From assembly GCF_900102785.1 (NCBI RefSeq), contig NZ_FNGC01000004.1:281095-345094 (forward strand): 64,000 nucleotides of DNA, read 5' to 3'. The DNA is from Arthrobacter sp. ok362. GTDB lineage: Bacteria > Actinomycetota > Actinomycetes > Actinomycetales > Micrococcaceae. The notes under the pieces were generated by a model, which was not told where the DNA came from, did no database searches, and saw nothing but the letters and a program-made list of their open reading frames with translations. The translations under genes and the position numbers were made by a program. How positions within the stretch are numbered: the stretch's first letter is position 1; each line of letters begins with the position of its first letter. Below, one piece after another: positions 1 to 8,876 of the stretch.

Positions 1-270
1 CCCCCGCCGTCACTTACGCTGACGCCGACGCCACCCCAGGCGCTCCAGCCGACTCCCCCGCCGTCACTTACGCTGACGCCGACGCCACCGCAGGCGCTCC
101 AGCCGACTCCCCCACCGTCACTTCCGCTGACGCCGACGCCACCGCAGACGCTCCAGCCGACTCCCCCACCGTCACTTCCGCTGACGCTGACGCCGACGCC
201 ACCGCAGGCGCTCCAGCCGACTCCCTCGCCGTCACTTCCGCCGACGCCAACGCCTTCCCAGACGCTTGAG
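1..270. repeat. 54-bp tandem repeat array
   Basis: About five near-identical 54-bp units follow one another, each with the core cgctccagccgactccc. One copy carries an extra 6 bp (ctgacg), an in-frame expansion by two codons. The last unit is degenerate. The array continues to the left edge, so its full copy number cannot be seen. Confidence 0.8.
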
Positions 271-360
271 CCGACACTTCCGCTGACGCCGACGCCCTCG
301 CCGACGTCCCAGCAGACAACGACGCTAACGCCGTCGCAGACGCCCGCGCCTACCCCATGA
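1..360 (+). CDS. C-terminal tail of a Pro/Thr-rich repetitive protein (5' end outside the window)
   Basis: Frame 1 is open from the first base to a TGA at 358-360. It encodes a Pro/Thr/Leu/Gln-rich tail built from about five copies of an 18-residue unit (PPPSLTLTPTPPQALQPT and variants). There is no domain in the visible part and no LPXTG-type sorting signal at the end. Such tails are common as wall-spanning or linker segments of secreted actinobacterial proteins; this is inference from composition. The third frame is also open through the repeats, as Ala/Asp-rich units, until a TGA at 267-269, and the reverse strand is open too, so the coding frame is not certain. Frame 1 is preferred because it runs longest and stops just before the next gene. 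Confidence 0.45.
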   Translation, partial: PPPSLTLTPTPPQALQPTPPPSLTLTPTPPQALQPTPPPSLPLTPTPPQTLQPTPPPSLPLTLTPTPPQALQPTPSPSLPPTPTPSQTLEPTLPLTPTPSPTSQQTTTLTPSQTPAPTP

Positions 361-381
361 GACGCAGCTTCAGTCCGGGAT

Positions 382-567
382 TCACTGCTGGTAGGTGATG
401 TAGGCCTCGTACTGTACCCGCCATTTGTCAGCGGCCTTGGGATCCGGCACGGTGGTGGTGAGGAATTGGACGCTGGTCACTTGGCCCTTGAGGTATTTCA
501 GCCATTTGGTCACCTCTTCGGCAACGTCGCGATCGAACTGGGCTACGTGGTGCACCTGCATTGCCAT
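382..567 (-). CDS. Small hypothetical protein (61 aa)
   Basis: A 61-residue soluble protein beginning MAMQVHHVAQFDRDVAEEVTK. The frame stays open further upstream, but the ATG at 567 is chosen because GGAGG lies 5 bases before it. It has a charged amphipathic N-terminal half (DRDVAEEVTKWLKYLKG) and a C-terminal half rich in aromatic residues and Tyr. There is no signal peptide, membrane segment or recognised motif. It lies between the repeat-rich gene on the other strand and degV. I do not recognise the family. Confidence 0.6.
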   Translation of the reverse strand: MAMQVHHVAQFDRDVAEEVTKWLKYLKGQVTSVQFLTTTVPDPKAADKWRVQYEAYITYQQ

Positions 568-661
568 GGCGTCCTCCGGGTTCGCTGGGGTTCGGTGGAG
601 TGACTTTACCCCCGCCGCCCGCTCCCGGCCAGCCTTTCGCCCATCACGGAGGACTCCGGCG

Positions 662-1768
662 CTAGTCGCCAGCGCGCGCGGTTGCCCGGCCAGCGTCCGG
701 TTCCCCGCCGTCCAGCCCGCGGGCCGCCGATTCCCCGCGGATCGTAGTGGCACCGCTGGAGTTCGGGCTTCCGGGGGTGCTGCCCTCCCCCACGATCACC
801 GCCAGCACGCCGAGCCCCGCGTGGGCGGCCAGGACGGCAGGGAGGGCGCTGATCTGGGCCGGCGGGCAAGACGGCAATGCCACGGCCAGGCGCCTGGCAA
901 GCTCCTCGGCCTCGGCCTGGTTTCCGAAGTGGTGCACAGCCAGCCGCGCCTGCCCGGCAGCACGCGTGGAGGCATCGGCCGCAACGATTTCTTCCAGCCG
1001 TGCGATGGCCTTCGCCGCAGACCGAACCTTTTCCAGCGGGATGATCCGGCCATCTTCAACCGCCAGGATGGGTTTGATGGAGAACATGGTTCCCCACAGC
1101 GAGGCCGCGGCCCCTATCCGGCCGCCCCGACGCAGCTGTTCCAGGCTCGGAACATAGAAATACACCTTGGTGCGGTCCAGCCGGTCCTGCGCGAAGGCCA
1201 ACACGCCGGCCGCGTCCCTGCCGTCGGCGGCCGCGACGACGGCGCCCTGCACGCCCATCCCCTGCGCCATCCCAACCGTCCCGGAGTCGAGGACCTCTAC
1301 CGGGATGCCGACCCGTCGGGCCGCCAGGCGGGCGGCGTCGGCAGTCCCGGACAGCCCACCGGAGATGTGGATCGAGACCACGGACTGGAAGCCACGCTCG
1401 CTGGCCGCCCGGTAGGCGTGTTCAAACTGCCCGGGTGACGGACGCGAGGTCTTGACCGGCTTGCCGCTGGCGAGGGCCACGGCGATGGTCTCGGCAATGT
1501 CGTCCTCACCCTCGCCGTAGATTTCGGCGCCGACCATGACCGGCATCGGAACCACGGTCAGCCCGCCGTCGGCAGCGAAAGCCCGGACCCAGTCCGCGGG
1601 CAACGCCGCGGCAGAGTCTGTGACCACCGCAACCTGCACGACGGCGGCGGGAGCCGCTTCGGGGCCGCCCCGGGGGCCCTGTCGAAGGCGAACAAGCCGC
1701 TCGCGCAGCCATGGCCAGCCTGACGGCTCGCGGTCTGGCACGAGGGACCTCCTGCTGTCGGGACGCAT
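662..1768 (-). CDS. DegV family protein (fatty-acid-binding type)
   Basis: This 368-residue protein carries a DegV fold from about residue 45 to 330. Family marks include the VAVVTDSAAALP start of the domain, the KTSRPSPGQF segment, the SIHISGGLSGT loop that contacts a bound fatty-acid carboxylate, and LRRGGRIG near the middle. DegV/FakB proteins bind a fatty acid and, in Firmicutes, present it to the kinase FakA; no fakA is visible here. It is longer than the usual ~280 residues, with an Arg/Pro-rich N-terminal extension of about 40 residues and a Ser/Gly/Ala-rich C-terminal tail. The N-terminal extension may mean the true start lies further inside. It follows leuS on the same strand behind a hairpin. 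Confidence 0.85.
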   Translation of the reverse strand: MRPDSRRSLVPDREPSGWPWLRERLVRLRQGPRGGPEAAPAAVVQVAVVTDSAAALPADWVRAFAADGGLTVVPMPVMVGAEIYGEGEDDIAETIAVALASGKPVKTSRPSPGQFEHAYRAASERGFQSVVSIHISGGLSGTADAARLAARRVGIPVEVLDSGTVGMAQGMGVQGAVVAAADGRDAAGVLAFAQDRLDRTKVYFYVPSLEQLRRGGRIGAAASLWGTMFSIKPILAVEDGRIIPLEKVRSAAKAIARLEEIVAADASTRAAGQARLAVHHFGNQAEAEELARRLAVALPSCPPAQISALPAVLAAHAGLGVLAVIVGEGSTPGSPNSSGATTIRGESAARGLDGGEPDAGRATARAGD

Positions 1769-1811
1769 GGACTTTTTTCTCCGGCCAGGGCAGCCGTGCC
1801 CCTCATGTTCT

Positions 1812-1849
1812 CTGCACTGGCCGCCGGTATCGCCCGACGGCCAGTGCAG
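1812..1849 (-). terminator. Hairpin terminator downstream of leuS
   Basis: A perfect 12-bp inverted repeat (ctgcactggccg at 1812-1823, cggccagtgcag at 1838-1849) encloses a 14-base loop. It sits between the leuS stop and the degV start, both on the minus strand. There is no long T run, as is common in high-GC actinobacteria. Confidence 0.65.
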
Positions 1850-1863
1850 GCTGGTGCGACCGG

Positions 1864-4395
1864 CTAGGCCGGGACGATGTTGACCAGTTTAGGCGCCCGC
1901 ACGATCACCGTGCGAAGGGCACGGCCATCGAGGGCGCGCTGGACGTTTTCCGAGGCCAGCGCGAGTTCGCGCAGGTCCTCCTCAGAGATGTCCGGGGAGA
2001 CCTCCAGGCGGTCCCGCACCTTGCCCTGCACCTGGACGATGGCCGTGATGGTGTCCTCCACGAGCAAGGCGTCGTCGTGCGTGGGCCAGCCGGCGTTGGC
2101 GACCGAGGCCGGGTGTCCCAGGACGTTCCACAGGTCCTCGGCGGTATACGGCGCAAACAGGCTCAGGATGACGGCAACGGCCTCCACGGCTTCGCGGACT
2201 GCCGGGTCCGCGCCGCCGGCACCGCCGACTGCGTCAATAGTTTTGCGGGTTGCGTTGACCAGTTCCATCAGCTTTGCCACAACCACGTTGAACTTGTTGT
2301 TGTCCAGCAGGGCCTGCGCATCGGCGATCGTGCGGTGGGTGATGGTGCGCAGTGCACGGTCACCGGTGGCGAAGTCGACGCCGGGTTCGCTCGTCACATC
2401 CTGGCCGAGGCGCCAGGCGCGGGCCAGGAACTTCGCGGAGCCTGACGGCGATACGTCCGCCCAATCGACGTCGTCCTCTGGCGGGGAGGCGAAGATCATG
2501 GTCAGGCGTACGGCGTCCACGCCGAACTTGTCCAGCTGCTCGCCGAGGTCGACGCCGTTGCCCAGGGACTTGCTCATGGCCTTGCCGCCGTTGAGCACCT
2601 GGCCCTGGTTCAGCAGCGCACTGAACGGTTCGTCCGCTTCGATCATGCCAAGGTCGTGGATGACCTTGGTGAAGAACCGGGCATAGAGCAGGTGCAGGAT
2701 CGCGTGCTCCACGCCTCCCACGTACTGGCCAACCGGCATCCAGTCGTTGATCTTCTCCGGATCGAACGGGCCCTGGGTGTACTGCGGGGAGACAAAGCGC
2801 AGGAAGTACCAGGAGGAATCCACGAACGTGTCCATGGTGTCCGTGTCCCGCTTGGCCGGGCCGTGGCAGTTCGGGCACTCGACGTTGACCCAGCTTTCGA
2901 CCGCGGCCAGCGGGGACGTGCCCTTCGGGGACAGGTCTTCGCCGCGCAGGTCCGCCGGCAGGGTCACAGGCAGCTGATCGTCCGGGACCGGGACCTCGCC
3001 GCAGGCCGGGCAGTGGATGATGGGGATCGGGGTGCCCCAGAACCGCTGCCGGCTGAGCAGCCAGTCACGCAGGCGGAAGTTCACGAACTTCTCGCCGGTG
3101 CCCAGCTCACGCAGGATCTCGATGGCGGCCGGGATGGCCTCGGCCTTCGGCAGCCCGTCCAGGCCGCCGGAGTTAATCAGAGTCCCCTCGCCGGTGGTGG
3201 CGATGCCTGTGGCTGCGGGGTCTTCCTCGCCGGTGTCCAGCACTGCCCGGACGGGCAGGTCAAAGGTCTTGGCGAAGTCGAGGTCGCGCTGGTCATGGGC
3301 CGGGACGGCCATGATGGCGCCCGTGCCATAGTCGGCCAGGACATAATCCGCGGCCCAGACGGGCAGCTTCTCGCCATTGAGCGGGTTGGTCGCGTAGCGT
3401 CCGGTGAAGACGCCGGTCTTCTCGCGCTCCGTGGACTGGCGCTCGATCTCGGACAGCGCCTTGACCTGTTCGCGGTAGGCGTCCAGGGCGGCGGCGTGCT
3501 CGTCGGTGACCAGTTCGACGGCGAGCGGCGCGTCGGCGGCGACGACGAAGAAGGTGGCGCCGTAGAGGGTGTCCGGACGCGTCGTGAAGACGGTGACATC
3601 CTTGGCGGCCTTGCCGCCGTCGGCCTCGATCACGAAGTTGACGTGGGCACCCTCGGAGCGGCCGATCCAGTTCTTCTGCATGGCCAGGACGCGCTCGGGC
3701 CAGTGCCCGCGCAGTTCGTCCATGTCATCGAGCAAGCGGTCGGCGTAGTCGGTGATCTTGAAGTACCACTGGTTCAAGGACTTCTTGGTTACGGGCGTGC
3801 CACACCGCTCGCAGGCGCCATTGACTACCTGTTCGTTGGCCAGCACAGTCTGGTCTTTGGGGCACCAGTTGACGGGTGAATCCTTGCGGTAGGCCAGTCC
3901 ACGCTCGTAGAAACGCTTGAACAGCCACTGGGTCCAGCGGTAGTACTCCGGGTCGGAGGTGTGCAGCCGGCGGGACCAGTCCGCTGAAATGGCGTAGCGC
4001 TTGAACGACGCCGCCTGGGTGTCGATGTTGGCGTACGTCCACTCACTGGGGTGCGCGTTGCGCTTGATCGCTGCGTTCTCTGCGGGCAGGCCGAAGGAGT
4101 CCCAGCCGATCGGGTGCAGCACGTCGTAACCCTGCTGGCGCAGGTAGCGCGCCACAACGTCGCCCATGGCAAATGCCTCGGCGTGGCCCATGTGAAGGTC
4201 ACCTGACGGATACGGGAACATGTCCAGCACGTAGCGGCGTTCCTTTGAGCCGTCGTCGAGCGGCGTGAAGACCTTCAGGTCTTCCCAGACCTGCGGCCAT
4301 TTGGATTCCATTGCCGCGAAGCTGTAGGCACCTTCCTCGGGCCCCTCCGCCGCGGCTGCTGGTGATCCGGTCTGTGTTTCCGGCTGAACGCTCAC
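1864..4395 (-). CDS. leuS: Leucyl-tRNA synthetase
   Basis: Class Ia aminoacyl-tRNA synthetase that charges tRNA-Leu with leucine in the cytoplasm. Visible marks are the HIGH-type motif as HMGH in [13 protein letters not shown], the KMSKS-type motif as [11 protein letters not shown], the CP1 editing domain with [12 protein letters not shown] and [15 protein letters not shown], and Zn-ligand-like pairs CPKDQ/CERCG and CPACG/CPNCH. From the GTG at 4395 it is 843 aa, near the family norm. The open frame reaches 4590, but that extension has no family resemblance and would overlap the leader terminator. The GTG at 4395 has AGAGG six bases upstream. Expression is probably set by the leucine attenuator at 4593-4697. 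Confidence 0.95.
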   Translation of the reverse strand: MSVQPETQTGSPAAAAEGPEEGAYSFAAMESKWPQVWEDLKVFTPLDDGSKERRYVLDMFPYPSGDLHMGHAEAFAMGDVVARYLRQQGYDVLHPIGWDSFGLPAENAAIKRNAHPSEWTYANIDTQAASFKRYAISADWSRRLHTSDPEYYRWTQWLFKRFYERGLAYRKDSPVNWCPKDQTVLANEQVVNGACERCGTPVTKKSLNQWYFKITDYADRLLDDMDELRGHWPERVLAMQKNWIGRSEGAHVNFVIEADGGKAAKDVTVFTTRPDTLYGATFFVVAADAPLAVELVTDEHAAALDAYREQVKALSEIERQSTEREKTGVFTGRYATNPLNGEKLPVWAADYVLADYGTGAIMAVPAHDQRDLDFAKTFDLPVRAVLDTGEEDPAATGIATTGEGTLINSGGLDGLPKAEAIPAAIEILRELGTGEKFVNFRLRDWLLSRQRFWGTPIPIIHCPACGEVPVPDDQLPVTLPADLRGEDLSPKGTSPLAAVESWVNVECPNCHGPAKRDTDTMDTFVDSSWYFLRFVSPQYTQGPFDPEKINDWMPVGQYVGGVEHAILHLLYARFFTKVIHDLGMIEADEPFSALLNQGQVLNGGKAMSKSLGNGVDLGEQLDKFGVDAVRLTMIFASPPEDDVDWADVSPSGSAKFLARAWRLGQDVTSEPGVDFATGDRALRTITHRTIADAQALLDNNKFNVVVAKLMELVNATRKTIDAVGGAGGADPAVREAVEAVAVILSLFAPYTAEDLWNVLGHPASVANAGWPTHDDALLVEDTITAIVQVQGKVRDRLEVSPDISEEDLRELALASENVQRALDGRALRTVIVRAPKLVNIVPA

Positions 4396-4592
4396 TGCTG
4401 GCCTCTTCTGTTCTATGCGGCCTGTTAACTCAAGCCTGTCTACCTTCAGGCCTGCCTGCCGCCAGGCCTGTTCACCATCAAGTCTGCACTGCCACGGCCG
4501 GTTGCCCGGCCCTGACCCCATACTGTCCGTACGTGGTACTCCTGCTGTTACTTCGTCCTTTGCGCCCCGGAATTTACCCCGGACACACAAAA

Positions 4593-4612
4593 GCCCCTCG
4601 ACATGGAGGGGC
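4593..4612 (-). terminator. Attenuator terminator hairpin of the leuS leader
   Basis: On the minus strand GCCCCTC (4612-4606) and GAGGGGC (4599-4593) form a 7-bp stem around a six-base loop, followed directly by TTTTGTGTGT. It lies about 200 bases before the leuS start and 59 bases after the leader peptide stop. An alternative pairing exists: CCTCGA at 4649-4644 is exactly complementary to TCGAGG at 4601-4596. That pairing would break the terminator stem, as an antiterminator does. Confidence 0.75.
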
Positions 4613-4670
4613 CGCCGCTCGGCAATCCGGGGACTCTTCGGAATCGAGGTCTCGTCGGGATGCCGGGCGG

Positions 4671-4697
4671 CTAGCTAAGCAGGAGCACGGCGCGCAT
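4671..4697 (-). CDS. leuS leader peptide MRAVLLLS
   Basis: An eight-codon ORF, ATG CGC GCC GTG CTC CTG CTT AGC TAG, lies upstream of leuS on the same strand. Three consecutive leucine codons make up over a third of it. With the terminator at 4593-4612 and the alternative pairing described there, it has the layout of a ribosome-mediated leucine attenuator. Uncharged tRNA-Leu would stall the ribosome on the Leu codons and favour read-through into leuS. The ribosome binding site is weak (AGTGG about 6 bases upstream). Leucine attenuators before leuS have been predicted in some Streptomyces, so the type is known, while this instance rests on sequence alone. Confidence 0.75.
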   Translation of the reverse strand: MRAVLLLS

Positions 4698-5243
4698 AGG
4701 ACCACTTTAGCCCCTCGGGCTGGTTCGCGCTGAACCGAGGGCCGCGATGCGGCCCGGTAGTCGCAGTCGACTCACGTTCCGGCGCACTTCGCGGGCCGCT
4801 ATGTCCAAAATTGTTACAACTGCCATACCTATGGAATAGCGGTACTTACAGCCCACTTCAGAACGTCCCAGGCGAGTAGTCGAAACCGAAATTCAGGTAG
4901 CTCCTCGAGAAAAAACAGGTATAAAACCGACCAATACACGGGGAGCTGCCGGCGGGAGTCCGGGCAGTTCCACGAAGTCCGCCCCGAAAGGGCATTATTC
5001 GTCTTCAAACTGGGAGAAAGCCGTGAAAAGCCCGTGACGTGGCCCAGAGTTTTGACCTTGCCAAACGATTCAAATGGGAACACTATTCGATAAAGATCAG
5101 CAAAGGGGATCTCTTGGGGGGATTCGCAAATGGTCTCAGGTTGAGGAGCCTGTCATGTATCACTTGCGTAATTCTTCCGTGCACCTACCGAAAACCCCCG
5201 CTGGCCGCGCTCGCCAGGCCAGCTCCCAGGAACAGAGCTAGCC
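4698..5243. other. Intergenic region between the leuS leader and the RND operon
   Basis: About 550 bases with no supported gene. It must hold the divergent promoters for leuS (minus) and the RND operon (plus). The part from 4800 to 5100 is visibly less GC-rich than its surroundings. A hairpin can form at 4713-4740 (cctcgggctggttc / gaaccgagg type pairing) in the leuS leader RNA. I could not place -35/-10 boxes with confidence. The short ORFs that can be drawn here have no ribosome binding sites. Confidence 0.5.
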
Positions 5244-8200
5244 ATGTTCGGCTGGATCACCCGTTTCAGTATGCAGTTCCGCATCCTGGTTCTCGCCGTG
5301 GCCGCCGGACTCATTGCCTTCGGGGTAGTGAACGTCCCCAGCGTAGCCATCGACAGCATGCCCGAGTTTGCCCCCGCACACGTCGAAATCCAGACCGAAG
5401 CGTTGGGCCTCTCAGCTGCCGAAGTCGAACAGCTCATCACCGCTCCGATGGAGGCCGACCTCCTTAACGGGGTGGCGTGGCTCGATGAAATCCGGTCCAA
5501 GTCCGTTCCCGGCCTGTCCTCAATCGAGCTCGTGTTCGAGCCGGGCACAGACCTTCTGCGCGCGCGCCAGCTCGTGGCCGAACGCATGACCCAGGCCCAC
5601 GCACTGCCGAATGTTTCCGCGCCGCCACTGATCATGCAACCGCTGTCGTCAACCAGCCGCGTCCTGATGGTCCGGATGAACTCCAAGGAGCTCTCCGGGA
5701 TCGAAATGTCGGTCCTGGCCCGGTGGAAGGTCAAGCCGCGGCTGATCGGCATCCCCGGTGTCGCCAACGTTTCCATTTGGGGACAGCGCGAGCAGCAGCT
5801 CCAAGTCGAGGTGACCCCCACGCAGATGCGTGACAAGGGCGTCACGCTCGAACAGATCATCAAGACCACAGGCAACGCAGTCTGGGTGTCGCCCCTGAGC
5901 TTCCTGGAGGCGTCGACCCCCGGCACGGGCGGGTTTGTGGAATCGCCGAGCCAGCGTCTGGGCATCCAGCACGTCTTGCCCATCCGAACGCCCGCAGACC
6001 TGGCCAAGGTCAGTGTCGAGGACGCCCAGCCTCCCCTGCGCCTAGGCGACATTGCCCAGGTGAAGGAGGACCACCAGCCGCTAATCGGCGATGCCGTCGT
6101 CGGTCAGGATACAGGCCTCCTGCTGGTCGTGGAGAAGTTCCCCGGAACCAGCGCATTGCAGGTCACCAAGGACATCGAAGCCGCCCTGAACGACATGCAG
6201 CCAGGGCTTTCCGGAATCCAGATGGATACGTCCGTCTTCCGGCCCGCCTCGTTCCTGCAGGATGCCGTGGACGGACTCGGCGCGGCGCTGCTCGTGAGCC
6301 TCCTGATAGCCGTCCTGCTCTTCTGGGTCCTCTTCCGTTCCTGGCGTGCCGCCGTGATCGCCCTCGTGGCCATCACGACGACAGTCATGGCGGCAGGAGT
6401 GGTGCTCTACTTACTCGACTCCACACTGAATATCTCGATCCTGGCCGGCATCATCCTTGGTGTTTCCGTGATTGTGGGAGACATCGTGGAGGACGTGCAG
6501 GCGCAACGGCGCCGTCCGTTGCGGACCACCGAGACCGAGACCGATGCCACTATCAAGTGGCGTATGGTCCAGCTTGTCCGCAGCGTCCGCACACCACTGT
6601 TCCACGGGTCCCTCATCATGGCCCTTGCCCTCGTTCCGACGCTGTTCGTTACGGGAGTCGGCCGTGCGTTCTTCCAGCCGCTCTTCTGGTCCTTGGCACT
6701 GGCCCTTGCCGCGTCGATGCTGGTGGGTTTGTCCGTGACACCGGTCCTGGCGCATCTTCTGCTTCCGGGTGAGAAAGCCCGGCGGGCGGACTCGCCAACT
6801 GTTGTCCGGGCCAGGTCCTATTACAACCGGGCCCTCGAGGCCTCACGCTCCCGCACCGCGCTCGGCGTCGTCGCTGTCGCCGTCGTAGGACTGCTGGGAC
6901 TGGCCGCCGCATCCCAGCTGGTCGGAAACCGGGCGGTCGTTCCGACGATTCCGGACCGGACGCTCCTGGTGCAGTGGGACTCGATGGCAGGCACGTCCAA
7001 CGACGAGGTCCGCCGGGTGGCGTCGAAAGCGTCAGATGAACTGCGGACCCTGCCGGGGGTTTCGGGAGTGGGCGGGCATATCGGCCGGGCCATTTCCTCC
7101 GACCAGGTTGTTGGGAACAGCTCCGCGGAACTCTGGGTATCCATCACACCGGATGCCAACTTCTCCGAAACGGAGCAGGCGGTCCGGGACGTCGTCCAGG
7201 GCTACCCGGGCATTGCGCACAACGTGGTGAACTACTCCCAGCAGAAGATCGGTGAACAGCGCAGCAGCATGGATCCTGGATTCGCCGTCCGTGTCTATGG
7301 AACCGACCTGCCGGTCCTGCGCGAGAAGGCCGAAGAGGTCCGCAAGGCGGTTGAACAGGTCGACGGCGTAAAGAACCCGACGATCAATGCCAGCGCCATG
7401 ACGCCCATCGTCGAAGTTGAGGTCAACCTCGAGGCGGCGCAAAAGGTCGGCATCAAACCCGGCGACGCACGGCGCGCCGCTGCCGCCCTGATACAAGGCA
7501 TCGTCGTCGGCAACCTTTTCGAACAGCAGAAGGTCTTTGAAGTGGTGGTGCGCGGCGCGGCGGGTGTCAGGGATGACCTGACCAGCATTCGTGAACTTCT
7601 GCTCGACACGCCAAGCGGCGGCCAGGTCCAGCTGGGCCAGATCGCCGACGTCCGGCTCGTTCCCAATGAGGCCGTGATCCTGCACGATGACACTTCGCGC
7701 CGGATCGATGTCGTGGCCGAGGTCAGCGGGCGGCCGCTCGCGGACATCCAGCGCGATATCAACTCGGCGATCGAGCAGATCCAGTTCCCACTGGAATACC
7801 ACGCCGAAATCCCCACGAAGTACAGTGAACAGCTCGCCGGGGACGCCCTGGTTCTCTGGATCGGCGCGGCCGCCCTCCTGGCAATCCTGCTCCTTCTCCA
7901 GACAGCGGTGCGGAGCTGGAAGCTGGCGCTTGCCATCTTCCTTTCCCTCCCTGCCGCGCTGGCCGGGTCCGCCGTGGCAGCGTGGATCGCGGGAGGCGCC
8001 ATCACCGTGCTGGCGCTCACGGCGTTTGCCGCGGTGCTGGCCGTCGCTGTCCGCAACGCGACGCTGCTCTCGGCCAGGACGGATGAGCTGTGGCGGGCTG
8101 TCCCGCACGAATCCCCTGACAAGGTGATCATGATGGCGGCCCGGGACCGGGTATCGCCCATCCTCAAGGCCGCCCTGATCACGATGGCGATCCTGATCCC

Positions 8201-8420
8201 GCTGGGACTCTTCGGCGGCGCCGTGGGCGGGGCTCTCCTGGGTCCGATGGCCCTGATCATTGTCAGCGGACTCATCACGACAACCCTCATCGGGATCTTC
8301 GTACTCCCCCTGCTCGCACTCTGGTTCGGGCCCAGGTCCGCCCCGGAAGAGTGGGCCGAAGTCTACGAAGCCGAAGTTCCCGTCCAGCCCGTTACGCAGG
8401 AAAAGGTGGAAGCAAAATGA
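5244..8420 (+). CDS. RND efflux permease, CusA/CzcA-like, divergent member (first of a pair)
   Basis: A 1058-residue inner-membrane pump protein of the resistance-nodulation-division superfamily. The N-terminal helix, the PEFAPAHVEIQTEALGLSAAEVEQ segment, the SSTSRV motif and the two large porter loops between TM1-2 and TM7-8 match heavy-metal/ACR-type permeases. The TM4 relay segment reads GVSVIVGDIVEDV (G412, D413, E416, D417) where the partner gene has VVVDDAIIDVEN, so the first of the two adjacent Asp is Gly here. TM10 is also altered (AVAVRNATLLSAR against GIAARNGILLINH in the partner). It overlaps the next gene by ATGA. Substrate unknown. It could be an assembly partner with weakened proton coupling, as proposed for unequal RND pairs. 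Confidence 0.9.
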   Translation: MFGWITRFSMQFRILVLAVAAGLIAFGVVNVPSVAIDSMPEFAPAHVEIQTEALGLSAAEVEQLITAPMEADLLNGVAWLDEIRSKSVPGLSSIELVFEPGTDLLRARQLVAERMTQAHALPNVSAPPLIMQPLSSTSRVLMVRMNSKELSGIEMSVLARWKVKPRLIGIPGVANVSIWGQREQQLQVEVTPTQMRDKGVTLEQIIKTTGNAVWVSPLSFLEASTPGTGGFVESPSQRLGIQHVLPIRTPADLAKVSVEDAQPPLRLGDIAQVKEDHQPLIGDAVVGQDTGLLLVVEKFPGTSALQVTKDIEAALNDMQPGLSGIQMDTSVFRPASFLQDAVDGLGAALLVSLLIAVLLFWVLFRSWRAAVIALVAITTTVMAAGVVLYLLDSTLNISILAGIILGVSVIVGDIVEDVQAQRRRPLRTTETETDATIKWRMVQLVRSVRTPLFHGSLIMALALVPTLFVTGVGRAFFQPLFWSLALALAASMLVGLSVTPVLAHLLLPGEKARRADSPTVVRARSYYNRALEASRSRTALGVVAVAVVGLLGLAAASQLVGNRAVVPTIPDRTLLVQWDSMAGTSNDEVRRVASKASDELRTLPGVSGVGGHIGRAISSDQVVGNSSAELWVSITPDANFSETEQAVRDVVQGYPGIAHNVVNYSQQKIGEQRSSMDPGFAVRVYGTDLPVLREKAEEVRKAVEQVDGVKNPTINASAMTPIVEVEVNLEAAQKVGIKPGDARRAAAALIQGIVVGNLFEQQKVFEVVVRGAAGVRDDLTSIRELLLDTPSGGQVQLGQIADVRLVPNEAVILHDDTSRRIDVVAEVSGRPLADIQRDINSAIEQIQFPLEYHAEIPTKYSEQLAGDALVLWIGAAALLAILLLLQTAVRSWKLALAIFLSLPAALAGSAVAAWIAGGAITVLALTAFAAVLAVAVRNATLLSARTDELWRAVPHESPDKVIMMAARDRVSPILKAALITMAILIPLGLFGGAVGGALLGPMALIIVSGLITTTLIGIFVLPLLALWFGPRSAPEEWAEVYEAEVPVQPVTQEKVEAK

Positions 8421-8875
8421 CCAGCCAACAGCCCCTGCGGCGCCTGCCCCTGGCGGCCGCTGTATGCGCAGCACTTTTGTTCGCGCTGCCCGCATGTGCC
8501 CAGACGACGGCGGCGGCCCCCGCCGCCGTATCGGCTAACGAGCCCGCCAAGGTGGAAAAGAATGCCGCAACAGGCATCGCCAAGCTGACCTTGACCGAAA
8601 AGGGAGTCGAACGCCTCGACCTGAAGACCGAAACCGTCAAAGCCGGTAAGGGGAAGGACGTCGTCGTGCCCTACGCAGCCCTGCTCTATGACGCCAGCGG
8701 AAAAACCTGGGTTTACACCAACCCGGCCCCGCGGGTCTACCAGCGGCAGGCGGTCACTGTAGCCAAGGTGGAGGACGGAGTGGTCACGGCCTCGGCCGGC
8801 CCCGCGGCCGGCACCACAATCGTGACCGTCGGCGCCGCTGAACTCTTCGGCGCCGAATTCGATACGGCGCACTGA
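8417..8875 (+). CDS. Short lipoprotein between two RND permeases, adaptor-like C-terminal region
   Basis: A 152-residue protein whose ATG overlaps the stop of the first permease (ATGA). Residues 1-27 form a lipoprotein signal: charged start, hydrophobic core, and lipobox LPAC with C27 as the acylation site. The mature part runs TGIAKLTLTEKGVERLDLKTETV, VVPYAALLYDASGKTWVYTNP, and ends GPAAGTTIVTVGAAELFGAEF. These resemble the membrane-proximal beta domain of HlyD/CusB-type periplasmic adaptors. The coiled-coil hairpin and lipoyl domain are absent, which fits a cell without a TolC-bearing outer membrane. The assignment is by resemblance of these strands, not by a full-length match. Confidence 0.7.
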   Translation: MTSQQPLRRLPLAAAVCAALLFALPACAQTTAAAPAAVSANEPAKVEKNAATGIAKLTLTEKGVERLDLKTETVKAGKGKDVVVPYAALLYDASGKTWVYTNPAPRVYQRQAVTVAKVEDGVVTASAGPAAGTTIVTVGAAELFGAEFDTAH

Positions 8876-8876
8876 C

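Noticed and set aside
68..319. Minus-strand ORF (83 aa, Ala/Ser-rich) across the 54-bp repeats
   Set aside because: It is a by-product of the repeat period being a multiple of three. It has no ribosome binding site and no family.
4396..4590. N-terminal extension of leuS to 4590
   Set aside because: The added residues do not resemble LeuS, and the start would lie at the attenuator terminator. The GTG at 4395 has its own ribosome site.
4829..5083. 84-residue ORF in the intergenic region before the RND operon
   Set aside because: No ribosome site, no recognisable domain, and lower GC than real genes here.
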